Assembly (NCBI GenBank): GCA_017694735.1
Contig: JADIMN010000040.1
Location: 1-46,390 of the forward strand
Reading direction: 5' to 3'
DNA length: 46,390 bases
From: Candidatus Alectryobacillus merdavium
GTDB taxonomy: Bacteria > Bacillota_I > Bacilli_A > RFN20 > CAG-826
Below the pieces are notes generated by a model. It saw only the letters and a program-made list of their open reading frames with translations. It was not told where the DNA came from and searched no databases. Positions 17,562-26,243 of the stretch are shown here, piece after piece. A program made the position numbers and the translations under genes. Numbering within the stretch: position 1 is the stretch's first letter; every line of letters starts with the position of its first letter.

Positions 17562-20234
17562 TTATTTTACGATTACAATTTGACAAGGAGCAACACTGCT
17601 TGTGCTACTTAGTTGTAATTTATCTAAGTTATCTGCAATTATTTCAGAATATGAAGATAGATCAAGAGTTAAATTACTACCACTTCTTGGATTAATAATT
17701 ACTCTATACTCTTCACTATTATGAGTAATTGTTAAATCAATATAATTATCTGTTGATGTTGTGTTTGCAACAACTTCTTCAGAAATTAATGTATTAGAAT
17801 CAAGTTGGAATGCTTCAATGCCTGTTTTTACAGCAATAAATTCTTTATATTGCTTAAATACATCTTCATAATCGATTAATCTTGAATAATCAAGCTCATT
17901 AGTCTTATATGAACTTGCATAAGAATTGCTATCAAGTGTGCCATCTTCTTTTACTTTGCTTCTTAAGAATTCTTCACCAGCTAACATAAATGAAGTACCT
18001 TGTGATGCAAAGACAATACCATTTGATAATGTTGATAATTTCTTTAATAAATTGATATCATTTTCACCAACACTTAATTGTAATTTATCAAATAAAGTAT
18101 TGTTATCATGAGCACTAACATAGTTTACAGTCTTATTTGGATCAGTTGAAATAGCACCAGTTTTTCCAAGTAAACCATTTAATACATCGCTATAATTTAA
18201 GGTAGAAACACCTGGTCTTGTAGCCCAACCAACACTAGTTGCTTCAAATACGCCACCTCTAACGCCATCTCTAATCTTATCATTGAAAGCACCATATCCA
18301 TCATATTGAGCCATATTTGCTTGACCAGCTAAGACAGTAGAACTATCTACAGCAGTTGAACCAGCTGTCCAAGGTTCACCATATACAACAATATTAGGAT
18401 TAATAGTTTGTAAATTATCAACTAATTGATTCATGGTTTCAACATCATGAAGTCCCATTAAGTCGAATCTAAATCCACCAAGTTTATATTCACTTGCCCA
18501 GAATTCAGTACTATCAATCATAAATTTTCTAAACATTGGCATTTCACTTGCAGTATCATTACCACAACCACTACCATTAGAAGCTGTTCCATTTGCATTA
18601 TATCTAAAATAATATCCTGGAACTAAATAGTTAAAGCTACTTTGATCAAGAGAATTCATATGATTATAGACAACGTCCATAATAATTGAAATTCCTGCTT
18701 GATTATATTTCATTACTAATTCTTTGAATTCTTTAACTCTAACTGCGCCATCATATGGATTGCTTGAATAAGAACCTTCCACAACATTATAGTTAAGTGG
18801 ATTATAACCCCAGTTAAATGATTTATTAACTTCATCATTTGCTTGGTCGAATAATGGAATAATTTGAACTGCGTTAACACCTAATTCTTTAATATGATCA
18901 AATCCGGTTTTTACAGTTTTACCATTTTCAGTATATGTAGTACCTTCTTCAGCCATACCATTAAATAAAAATCTATTAGCTTCATTTCCAGTCCAAGTTT
19001 CGCTTGAAGTAACATCAGCAACATGAGTTTCATAGACTACTAATTCAGTTTTCTTATAATCAAGTGGACTAATCTCATTCCAACCTTCTGGATCAGTGGT
19101 ATCAAAGTCTAATATCATACCTCTTTCACCATTTACACCAGCTGATTTAGCATATGGATCAACTACTTCTTTTTCGCTGTATTTACTATTGCTAACAACA
19201 TAAGTATAGTATTTACCATTTAAATCACCAAGAACTTCAGCACTATAAACACCTTTTTCACCAAGTGTCATTTCAGATTCAATATACCACTCATCATCAC
19301 CTTTTTCAGGATCAACACTTGTTGGAGTACCGCTATCATAAATTCTAACTTTTAAACTAGTTGAACCAGGTGCCCATACTTTAAAAGTAGTTTTCTCTTT
19401 AGTATAATTTGCACCTAAATCATCACCAGTGTAGGTATATTGAGCATCGAATTCATCTGTTTTAAATAAAACGTTTTTATCAATTTCGCTTTCTTTTACT
19501 TCACCATTTTCAAATGTAACAACAACTTTATAATTAGAAGCAAATACAGCATTTTCAGGCAATGTTATTCTTCTAACATTATTTGGTTTATCAAGAGTTG
19601 AAGTAGTTAATAATTCATCATCTTTATAAACTTTAACTTCTGTAAAATCTAAATTTGCATTTACAACAACTGTCTTTACATCAAAGAATGTTGCTCTTGT
19701 AATATTTGCAGTTGTTATAACATCAGCACTATCATAAGTACCAGCCCATCCAGAAACGATATAGACATGATAGATATTATTTTCATCTTTTACAAAGTCT
19801 GATAGTAAAAATGACTGATCAGCATCGTAATCTTTTGCAGTCCAATCATCTCCACCTTGTCTAATGATGAAGAAAATTTCATCTATATCAGCAGTAAAAG
19901 TTGTTTCTAATGGGATTGCACTAATTGCTCCAAACTCATCAAAACCATTAAATGAATATGCAGCGCCCTCTTTACCTTCAGTCCACAACCATGCATCCCA
20001 ACCACTATAATCCATATCATCTCTATGATAATGAATTTGAAGAGTATCTTCATCATAGGTTGGTGGTTCTACAAATTCATAAGGATGAGATTCAGTTTGA
20101 CTTGTACTACTGCTTGTTTCAGTAACATCGCTTGTTCCAGTATCACTACTTGTTGTACTTGGATGATCTCCACAAGAAGATAAAGATAAAAGGGCAACAA
20201 GAGAAAAAATAAGACCAATTTTATTCTTTTTCAT
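17562..20234 (-). CDS. pulA: type I pullulanase lipoprotein
   Basis: The 890-residue protein has a lipoprotein signal with lipobox LSSC and a Ser/Thr linker. A CBM41 (pullulanase-associated) domain spans about 62-165, starting LQIHYHRDD and including aromatic residues that bind glucan. A second beta region follows, then a CBM48 near 270-370 (FKVWAPGS). The type I pullulanase signature FNWGYNP lies near 473. Catalytic residues are Asp in FRFDLMG near 590, Glu in YGEPW near 619 and Asp in SAHDNN near 708. It would hydrolyse alpha-1,6 branches of glycogen, starch or pullulan at the cell surface. It follows the ATPase gene by 32 bases and probably shares its transcript. Confidence 0.95.
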   Translation of the reverse strand: MKKNKIGLIFSLVALLSLSSCGDHPSTTSSDTGTSDVTETSSSTSQTESHPYEFVEPPTYDEDTLQIHYHRDDMDYSGWDAWLWTEGKEGAAYSFNGFDEFGAISAIPLETTFTADIDEIFFIIRQGGDDWTAKDYDADQSFLLSDFVKDENNIYHVYIVSGWAGTYDSADVITTANITRATFFDVKTVVVNANLDFTEVKVYKDDELLTTSTLDKPNNVRRITLPENAVFASNYKVVVTFENGEVKESEIDKNVLFKTDEFDAQYTYTGDDLGANYTKEKTTFKVWAPGSTSLKVRIYDSGTPTSVDPEKGDDEWYIESEMTLGEKGVYSAEVLGDLNGKYYTYVVSNSKYSEKEVVDPYAKSAGVNGERGMILDFDTTDPEGWNEISPLDYKKTELVVYETHVADVTSSETWTGNEANRFLFNGMAEEGTTYTENGKTVKTGFDHIKELGVNAVQIIPLFDQANDEVNKSFNWGYNPLNYNVVEGSYSSNPYDGAVRVKEFKELVMKYNQAGISIIMDVVYNHMNSLDQSSFNYLVPGYYFRYNANGTASNGSGCGNDTASEMPMFRKFMIDSTEFWASEYKLGGFRFDLMGLHDVETMNQLVDNLQTINPNIVVYGEPWTAGSTAVDSSTVLAGQANMAQYDGYGAFNDKIRDGVRGGVFEATSVGWATRPGVSTLNYSDVLNGLLGKTGAISTDPNKTVNYVSAHDNNTLFDKLQLSVGENDINLLKKLSTLSNGIVFASQGTSFMLAGEEFLRSKVKEDGTLDSNSYASSYKTNELDYSRLIDYEDVFKQYKEFIAVKTGIEAFQLDSNTLISEEVVANTTSTDNYIDLTITHNSEEYRVIINPRSGSNLTLDLSSYSEIIADNLDKLQLSSTSSVAPCQIVIVK

Positions 20235-20266
20235 AATTATCTTTATATTTATAATCTAGATTAAAA

Positions 20267-21415
20267 TTAGATTCTTTCTTCTGTTTCAACATTGAAGAAA
20301 TGAACTTTATTTAAATCAAATTTCATCTTAACGTTTTGATGCAAAGCAATCTTTTTATCAGCTGGGAATTTAGCAACTAAATCAGCGCCGCCAAAATCAG
20401 CATGAACATAATATTCATGTCCTAAAAGTTCAGCAACTTTAACTTCGACATCAAAAACTCCATTACCATCTTCGCCACTTGTTTGGTGAACATCTTCTGG
20501 TCTAATACCTAAATAAATTTCTTCAGGCATATTCTTTCCTTCATATGTACTTGGATTTAAAGTTAATTTATGGCCATCACTGAAAGTAATAACACCATTA
20601 TTAAATTTGACTTTAAAGAAATTCATACTTGGAGAACCAATAAATCCTGCGACAAATAAATTCTTAGGATTATTATAAATTTCAATTGGAGTACCAATTT
20701 GTTGAATTCTACCTTTTGACATAACAACAATTCTTGTAGCCATTGTCATAGCTTCTGTTTGGTCGTGAGTAACATAAATTGTTGTTGCACCAAGAGAATC
20801 GTGAAGTTTAATAATTTCAGATCTCATTTGGACTCTTAATTTAGCATCTAAGTTTGAAAGAGGCTCATCCATTAAGAAGACTTTTGCATTTCTAACAATA
20901 GCTCTACCTAATGCGACTCTTTGTCTTTGACCACCAGATAATGCTCTTGGTTTTCTATCTAAATATTCTTCAATTTGAAGAATTCTAGCTGCTTCATTAA
21001 CTCTCTTATCAATTTCGTTTTTAGGCATATGTCTAATTTTTAAACCAAACGCCATATTATCGTAAACACTATAATGAGGATAAAGAGCATAGCTTTGGAA
21101 GACCATTGCGATATCTCTATCTTTTGGAGATTTATCATTACATAATTCTCCATCAATATAAAGTTCACCATTTGTGATTTCTTCAAGACCAGCAATCATT
21201 CTAAGAGTAGTTGATTTACCACATCCAGAAGGACCAACTAAAACAATAAAATCATGTTTTTTGATTTCAAGGTTAAAATCAAAAACAGCTTGAACGTTAT
21301 TGTCATAAACCTTATCAATATGTCTTAATGAAACATATGATTTTTCAGTTTTGACTTCTGCTTTATTGCCAACAGCTGGAGTTGGCTTTACAGCATCTTT
21401 TGTAATTTTTGGCAT
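20267..21415 (-). CDS. msmX: carbohydrate ABC transporter ATPase, MsmX/UgpC type
   Basis: All ABC ATPase motifs are present: Walker A GPSGCGKST, signature LSGGQRQRVALGRA, Walker B VFLMDEP and the switch His in THDQ. A C-terminal TOBE-like regulatory domain follows (IGSPSMNFF, LGIRPEDV), as in MalK/MsmX. It would energise the MalE-MalF-MalG importer and perhaps other sugar importers, since none of the permease operons here has its own ATPase. The open frame begins at 21490. The ATG at 21415 is chosen because AAGGAG stands at the right distance before it. The first 25 codons of the longer frame would overlap an operator palindrome. Confidence 0.95.
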   Translation of the reverse strand: MPKITKDAVKPTPAVGNKAEVKTEKSYVSLRHIDKVYDNNVQAVFDFNLEIKKHDFIVLVGPSGCGKSTTLRMIAGLEEITNGELYIDGELCNDKSPKDRDIAMVFQSYALYPHYSVYDNMAFGLKIRHMPKNEIDKRVNEAARILQIEEYLDRKPRALSGGQRQRVALGRAIVRNAKVFLMDEPLSNLDAKLRVQMRSEIIKLHDSLGATTIYVTHDQTEAMTMATRIVVMSKGRIQQIGTPIEIYNNPKNLFVAGFIGSPSMNFFKVKFNNGVITFSDGHKLTLNPSTYEGKNMPEEIYLGIRPEDVHQTSGEDGNGVFDVEVKVAELLGHEYYVHADFGGADLVAKFPADKKIALHQNVKMKFDLNKVHFFNVETEERI

Positions 21416-21474
21416 AATAAACTCCTTTAATAAAAATAATTTGATTATATTAAACCATAATACCGATATAATGT

Positions 21475-21493
21475 TTTGTGCACGATGCACAAA
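21475..21493. promoter_or_regulatory. operator palindrome upstream of msmX-pulA
   Basis: TTTGTGCA and TGCACAAA form perfect 8-bp arms around a 3-base centre. The site lies 60-80 bases before the msmX start and between it and the divergently placed end of the regulator gene. It does not match the cre site of malE, so a different regulator probably binds. The nearby PucR-type protein is one candidate. No convincing -35 can be placed beside it. Confidence 0.6.
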
Positions 21494-21569
21494 TATCTTT
21501 AAAACATAAAAAAATTAAGATTTTAAATATTAATCGATTTAGAAATATTAAAATAAAATTATTATTTTT

Positions 21570-22133
21570 CTAATTTTTAAAAATTGAGTAAATGTAGAAA
21601 ATTAAAGAATTTTTGTAATTTCTTATGTCTAGTTTTGATAACTCGATAAATTTATTTAATCTATAATTAAACGTATTTCTATGCAAATATAAGGAATTTG
21701 CAGCTAATAATGCATTCAAATTACATTTTAAATAATAAGAAGCACAATCTAATAAATCCTTATCAATATTATCAAATATTTTTTCTAAAGCATTAACGAT
21801 GTCTTTATTTTTATATAAATAGGCTTTTAATATTACTTCATCTAATGAAAAAACACCTTTTTTTTTATTTAAAATTAAGCTTTCCATAGATAATTCACTT
21901 AAATTATTTAAATCAAAAGTTTCTAAAAAAACTACTGCAATTCCTAAATCATTTAATAAAATATTATAAATATTTAATAGTCTAACAGAAAAGTTTTCAT
22001 CAGCCATTATAATTCCATTATTATCATCGGAAAACTCAATATCTATATAATATGAGTAGGATTTTCTAATTATTTCATTAAAACTAGATTTATCTAGTTT
22101 TGAATATGAATGAAAATAGTAATACTTAAACAT
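21570..22133 (-). CDS. PucR-type (CdaR-like) transcriptional regulator, short form
   Basis: The C-terminal 50 residues carry the PucR/CdaR helix-turn-helix: LNALLAANSLYLHRNTFNYRLNKFIEL, then LDIRNYKNSLIFYIY. The N-terminal 130 residues are too short for the usual sensory plus GGDEF-like domains, so this is a compact member. It lies directly upstream of the msmX-pulA-mal genes in the same orientation and is a reasonable candidate regulator of them. The ligand is unknown. No strong ribosome site precedes the ATG. Confidence 0.75.
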   Translation of the reverse strand: MFKYYYFHSYSKLDKSSFNEIIRKSYSYYIDIEFSDDNNGIIMADENFSVRLLNIYNILLNDLGIAVVFLETFDLNNLSELSMESLILNKKKGVFSLDEVILKAYLYKNKDIVNALEKIFDNIDKDLLDCASYYLKCNLNALLAANSLYLHRNTFNYRLNKFIELSKLDIRNYKNSLIFYIYSIFKN

Positions 22134-22250
22134 AATTTTATTTTATCAAATTGTATCGTTTTATAAAATCACAAAAATTAAAATAAATTATATTAGAAAA
22201 GGTAAAATTAAAAATATATTAGAAATGCTGGGAATTTTAAAAATTAAACA

Positions 22251-22883
22251 TTAATTATTTGGTGCTACATAATAAGCAATATCTAAATAACTTTGAGATT
22301 TTACAATAATTAAAATTTCTGCAGGACTACCATTATAGTAAATTGATAACTCACCTCTTTCATTGCTATCGCCAATTAATATATCAAAATTAATAAAATA
22401 ATTTGTTTTAGAATTAAATAGACTTGTCTCTGGCATAGTATCATCAATCATTGTAAAATCTATAATAAGATTATCAAAATTTAAATAAATTAATCCATAT
22501 TCTTGTTCACATACTAATTGATATTCTTCTGGTTCACTTTTATAAGTATATAAAACCGAACTACTATCCTCTTTTGAAGAAAAAACTACATTGTTTGATT
22601 CAATACATTCATAATTTACGTCGTAGCATAGAATTCCAGGAGCACAAATATTTGGATATGAAGGAGCTTCCATAAAACTAGATATAATAAATAATACTAT
22701 AAAAACAATCAAAGGAGTTAAAAGTAATAACGCACCAAAAATAGCTCCAATTAAAATAAATAAATTTCTTTTATTTAAAATAGATACATTTTGTAAAACC
22801 GAAAAATCAATTTTATTATAATCAACAAATTCAGAAGAGATTGATTTTAAAGAATATCCACTAATATCAAAAGTTTTTTTATT
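22251..22883 (-). CDS. downstream half of a split gene: membrane helix plus extracellular domain
   Basis: In this frame no ATG occurs between the stop at 22884-22886 and the membrane helix; a TTG at 22712 lies inside the helix and is not credible as a start. Read from the A7 tract, the chain runs TFDISGYSLKS, a linker, then a helix (LFILIGAIFGALLLLTPLIVFIVLFII) and an extracellular part of about 140 residues with no recognised domain. A -1 shift at 22874-22880 would join it to the 22847-23278 frame, giving one protein of roughly 340 residues. I treat it as the C-terminal half of that gene. Either programmed slippage, decay or a homopolymer sequencing error could explain the split. Confidence 0.6.
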   Translation of the reverse strand, partial: NKKTFDISGYSLKSISSEFVDYNKIDFSVLQNVSILNKRNLFILIGAIFGALLLLTPLIVFIVLFIISSFMEAPSYPNICAPGILCYDVNYECIESNNVVFSSKEDSSSVLYTYKSEPEEYQLVCEQEYGLIYLNFDNLIIDFTMIDDTMPETSLFNSKTNYFINFDILIGDSNERGELSIYYNGSPAEILIIVKSQSYLDIAYYVAPNN

Positions 22884-23278
22884 TTAATATATTCTGAACG
22901 TGTCAAATTTAAAATTTTTCTTATTTTTTTATCAGAAATTTCTAACTTTTTTAAAAGTACATAGTACAAATTTCTGCTTGGCTCAATATTCTCATACTCT
23001 TCAAAAACATTTTCTAAATAAAATGGAACTCTTTTCCCATTGCCAGTTGATAATGAAAATATATAATCTATTATGTCTCTTTTTTTAATATACTTATAAT
23101 TTTTTAAGAAAACATTTATATTATCAACAATTTCTTTTTCTGCTATTTTTATATCAGCGTTACAACAAAGAGAAAAGTAAATAAAATATTTTATATATTT
23201 CTTATTACTTTTTAAAAAAGCAGACTTAATAATTGAAATATTTTCATATTTTTGAAAAATGACGAAATTATTATACAT
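22847..23278 (-). CDS. upstream half of a split gene: helical cytoplasmic domain
   Basis: The 143-residue product is Lys- and Ile-rich and predicted helical. The segment LEISDKKIRKILNLTRSEYIKIKK near its end looks like a helix-turn-helix, loosely like sigma region 4, but the family is not recognised. The frame opens at 23320; the ATG at 23278 is chosen because a strong AAAGGAGT lies 6 bases before it, 12 bases past the stop of the C39-like peptidase gene. The frame stops 10 codons after the A7 tract. The frame after a -1 shift adds a membrane helix and an ectodomain. A DNA-binding or sigma-like head joined to a membrane sensor would make sense, but this is inference. Confidence 0.6.
   Translation of the reverse strand: MYNNFVIFQKYENISIIKSAFLKSNKKYIKYFIYFSLCCNADIKIAEKEIVDNINVFLKNYKYIKKRDIIDYIFSLSTGNGKRVPFYLENVFEEYENIEPSRNLYYVLLKKLEISDKKIRKILNLTRSEYIKIKKLLILVDIL
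22874..22880 (-). other. A7 slippery tract joining the two halves
   Basis: On the minus strand the frame reads ATA AAA AAA CTT. Slipping back one base on A-AAA-AAA continues as ACT TTT GAT and opens about 208 further codons. A-AAA-AAA is an efficient bacterial -1 heptamer. No obvious downstream pseudoknot was identified by eye. Confidence 0.5.
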
Positions 23279-23289
23279 AACGGACTCCT

Positions 23290-24588
23290 TTAACATGTCA
23301 TTAATTTTCCACACGAACACCTATATCTATAGTGATTTATATAAAACTCCTTATAATAGATTCTGTGATTATCGTGATTAGTATAACTATCTATCCAAAG
23401 TTTTGAGCCATCATGATCAAAGCTTGCTTGACTAATAATAATTTGAGATGAACCTGGATACCCATAATGAACCAATAACTTGCCACTTTCATACATTCCA
23501 TAAGCAATAATTCCATGAGAAATATATTGATTTTCATTCGTATTTTCAACACTATCTAAGCTTGGATACCATCCACATAAAACAACTGGCTTGGATAAAA
23601 ATGCTTTTAGCATATTTTCTACTCCCCAAAATTTTGAGACACTTGTTTTACAATTATAACTTATATTTTTACCATTTAAAAATTCATCAACTTTATCCCC
23701 CATAGGAACAGCCCAGGTACTGCCTGCTTCAGGCCAATTATCAAAAATTATTTCATTGCTTAACCCTGGCACATCATTATTTTCTTCATTTGCCAAAATT
23801 ACATATTTATTAAATTCTACATCACTTAAAAAACCAGGTGTTAAAATGTCGTTATAAAGAATAATCATCATTGTAGCAACATAAACACAAATATTATTTA
23901 CATTGATTGGAACTTCGTTTTCACTATTTGCGTTTCTAAAATAGTCAGAATAAGGAACTTCATATTCAGCCTCTGGCGCGTCAGTAACGTCATATATTTC
24001 TAAATAAGAGTCTGTATATTGTTTTATAGGCGAAGAGAAATAAGAATTATCGTAATAATTTCTAACAGTTTCACAATTTTTGATATTCATATAATGTTTA
24101 TAATTTTTACTTAGCTTATTAGAATGTTTCGACAAATAATCAAATTCTGCATTAGTCAAAAATTGCTTATTTTTTAGATTCAAAATCTTTCCTTTTTCTT
24201 TTCTTATAAAGCCATACGTCGGAACATAATATGAATTTCTCAAATCGTTTTTTGTATAGTTAAATTCTGCGTTTGTCGACAACTCCATTATATCGCCATT
24301 CATTATATTATAAATTCCATAACCAGCCGGCTTGAATTTAGCGACTATAAAATCATTACCTTCCAAATCATTTACCAAAACCGAGAAATGTATCTTGTAT
24401 GTATCATTAGCGACATCTCTTATTTCATTTAATAATATAAAATCAATAGCATCTAATTGCTTTTCTCTAATAGATTTAACGTTTGACAAATAAACGTTTT
24501 TATCCTCTTCAGTAAAAGTTAAATTAGCGCAAAAAGTTTGCAACAAAACAGCGGATAAAGTAAAAACCCTAAAAATTGTATTTTTCAT
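23290..24588 (-). CDS. secreted C39-like (papain-fold) cysteine peptidase
   Basis: A signal peptide is present (MKNTIFRVFTLSAVLLQTFCAN). The C-terminal half has a C39-like layout: a catalytic Cys in NICVYVATMMIILYND near residue 233, a catalytic His in SHGIIAYG near 357, and HYGYPG where the third residue is expected. The N-terminal half (25-200) may be a propeptide or substrate domain. The tail ends in a Cys-rich YRCSCGKLMTC. The gene overlaps the end of the radical SAM gene by 20 bases and has a GAGG ribosome site, so the two are coupled. The secreted peptidase could process, or be modified by, its neighbour; that is inference. Confidence 0.75.
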   Translation of the reverse strand: MKNTIFRVFTLSAVLLQTFCANLTFTEEDKNVYLSNVKSIREKQLDAIDFILLNEIRDVANDTYKIHFSVLVNDLEGNDFIVAKFKPAGYGIYNIMNGDIMELSTNAEFNYTKNDLRNSYYVPTYGFIRKEKGKILNLKNKQFLTNAEFDYLSKHSNKLSKNYKHYMNIKNCETVRNYYDNSYFSSPIKQYTDSYLEIYDVTDAPEAEYEVPYSDYFRNANSENEVPINVNNICVYVATMMIILYNDILTPGFLSDVEFNKYVILANEENNDVPGLSNEIIFDNWPEAGSTWAVPMGDKVDEFLNGKNISYNCKTSVSKFWGVENMLKAFLSKPVVLCGWYPSLDSVENTNENQYISHGIIAYGMYESGKLLVHYGYPGSSQIIISQASFDHDGSKLWIDSYTNHDNHRIYYKEFYINHYRYRCSCGKLMTC

Positions 24589-26008
24589 AAATTTCCTCCA
24601 TATATTCTAAATTAACACTCCCAAACAAATGTTGATTTTTATCCTGATTAATTATTCTATAATAATACTCTTTGCATTCCTTAAAAGTTTTATCTTTATA
24701 CTTATTTACAATTTTCTTATAAATATTATCCATATAGGTATTTCTAAATTTAAGATCAATAAAATTTAGTATCTTTTCAAAGCAATAATTATTTTCACTG
24801 ATTTTTAAAAAAACATACTTTGATAACAAAACTAAATGCTTTTTAATTTTACACATACTATTATTAACTCCTAAATTAATTTCTTTTTCAACAATACACT
24901 CTCCGCCGCACAATTTAGCAAAATCACATTTGCTGCAATCGCTTTTATTTAGACCATCATAATATAAGTTTTTTAAAAAATTTTCATTAAAAAATATACC
25001 GTTTCCAATCCGATAATTAGAGTATTTTGCTAAAGGAGCACAAGGAAATATATCATAATTTTGATTTATAAAAATTCTTCCAACACCAGCATCGCATCTA
25101 TTAAATGGTAAATTGTTCTTAAAAGATAAACATAAAAACTTTCCAAAATAGTCGTCTCCGTTTAAAAGACTAAAAATCGGTCTAAAATTGCGATTTAAAG
25201 TTTCTGAAACTAAGAAAGAAGCTAATTTGTTATACTCGTATATCCATTTATCGACAGCATCGTCCGTTAATTTGTTTTCCTTTTCATATCTAACAAACTT
25301 ATAAGAAATCGTTCCAAAATAATTTAAAAATTCAATAAAATTTTTAGTCAAATCAAATACATCATTGGTTAAAGTTACTGCAGCTCCTAAAAATTCCTTA
25401 TGTTTAATTTTCTTAATATTATTTAAAATTAAATCATACGTCTTGCTACCGTCCGCATTTATCCTATTTTTATTGTGAATCTGTTTAGGCCCATCAAAGC
25501 TAACTCCAAAGATAATACCGTTTTTTTGTAAAAAATTGACAATATTTTCATCTAGTAATGACCCATTGCATACGAACGAAATATTAATTTCCTTTCTTAT
25601 TTCTTCTTGTTTTTTTTCTACGTAGTCAATTAATTTTTTTATAAAATTTATATTCAGCAGCGGCTCCCCATCACCGCTTAAATCTATGAAGAACTTTTCA
25701 GAATTTTTATATCTTTCAAAAATTGAGTTTAATATATGTTCTATTTTTTTATCATATTTAAACAAAAAATTACCTTTTTGCTTATTAAAACAATACTTGC
25801 AATTAAAATTACACATATCTGTCGATTCAATACAAATAGTTATTTTTTTGTATAAATCAAGAGAATATTCAGGAGGTGTCAAACTATTTTCATCTAAAAA
25901 AAAGAGTAGGTCTTCTATTTTTTTTGAACATTGCCCATTATCAAAATCTAAATAAAAAAATTCATCAAAAATTAAAATTTTTTTATATTCATAAATAATT
26001 TTTAACAT
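24569..26008 (-). CDS. radical SAM/SPASM peptide- or protein-modifying enzyme
   Basis: The 479-residue protein has the radical SAM cluster motif C66-x3-C70-x2-C73 (DMCNFNCKYC), followed by SGDGEPLL, which resembles the GGE motif, and FVCNGSLL and VSFDGP strands. A SPASM region follows: CDAGVGRIFIN and FPCAP near 305-328, then CSKCDFAKLCGGEC near 358-371 and a later Cys, enough for auxiliary clusters. Such enzymes modify peptides (sactipeptides, other RiPPs) or proteins (sulfatase maturases). The N-terminal 55 residues could be a recognition domain. No short precursor peptide gene is visible next to it. The secreted C39-like protein overlaps its 3' end. The promoter carries an 18-bp palindrome. 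Confidence 0.9.
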   Translation of the reverse strand: MLKIIYEYKKILIFDEFFYLDFDNGQCSKKIEDLLFFLDENSLTPPEYSLDLYKKITICIESTDMCNFNCKYCFNKQKGNFLFKYDKKIEHILNSIFERYKNSEKFFIDLSGDGEPLLNINFIKKLIDYVEKKQEEIRKEINISFVCNGSLLDENIVNFLQKNGIIFGVSFDGPKQIHNKNRINADGSKTYDLILNNIKKIKHKEFLGAAVTLTNDVFDLTKNFIEFLNYFGTISYKFVRYEKENKLTDDAVDKWIYEYNKLASFLVSETLNRNFRPIFSLLNGDDYFGKFLCLSFKNNLPFNRCDAGVGRIFINQNYDIFPCAPLAKYSNYRIGNGIFFNENFLKNLYYDGLNKSDCSKCDFAKLCGGECIVEKEINLGVNNSMCKIKKHLVLLSKYVFLKISENNYCFEKILNFIDLKFRNTYMDNIYKKIVNKYKDKTFKECKEYYYRIINQDKNQHLFGSVNLEYMEEIYEKYNF

Positions 26009-26028
26009 AAAAATCGACCTTACACAAT

Positions 26029-26064
26029 ATAATATTTATCTTAATTGTTAAATTGCAATTTAAC
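26029..26064 (-). promoter_or_regulatory. promoter with 18-bp palindromic operator of the radical SAM operon
   Basis: GTTAAATTGCAATTTAAC at 26047-26064 is a perfect palindrome. On the minus strand its centre contains TTGCAA (26058-26053), which with TATTAT (26034-26029) forms a promoter at 18-base spacing. A repressor bound to the palindrome would block the -35. The predicted start is about 14 bases before the ATG. Confidence 0.6.
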
Positions 26065-26065
26065 A

Positions 26066-26152
26066 TTGACACCTATAAAATATAGACACCAATCCCTAAA
26101 TAATGTAATATTAAATTAATTTTACTTCAGTCCAACTTTAATGGTTCACCCT
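26066..26152 (+). mobile_element. solo end of the IS3-family element (remnant)
   Basis: These 87 bases match the inverted end of the IS at 40516-42033, with only about five differences, in the opposite orientation. The terminus, seen as ...AACTTTAATGGTTCACCCTA, is intact. The rest of that copy is missing: the match stops at 26066, next to the radical SAM promoter. The fragment marks an old insertion followed by deletion. Confidence 0.85.
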
Positions 26153-26155
26153 AAA

Positions 26156-26205
26156 GGCATTATAGCCGTTTTTTTAAAATGTGATTGGAAAACGCCTTTA
26201 ATGCC
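26156..26205. repeat. imperfect inverted repeat next to the IS remnant
   Basis: GGCATTATAGCCGTTTT (26156-26172) and AAAACGCCTTTAATGCC (26189-26205) are complementary at 15 of 17 positions. A third copy of the core, CTATAATGCCTAA, follows at 26228-26240. It may be the terminator region of the AAA ATPase gene, a small non-autonomous element or transposon debris. Confidence 0.45.
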
Positions 26206-26243
26206 ATCAAACTTAGAAAGCGAACCCCTATAATGCCTAAATT

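Noticed and set aside
21416..21490. Longer start of the ABC ATPase
   Set aside because: The extra 25 codons overlap the operator palindrome and are hydrophobic; AAGGAG directs initiation at 21415.
22251..22712. Independent gene starting with TTG at 22712
   Set aside because: The TTG lies inside a membrane helix, with in-frame coding-like sequence upstream to the A7 tract and no suitably placed ribosome site; it is better seen as the downstream half of the split gene.
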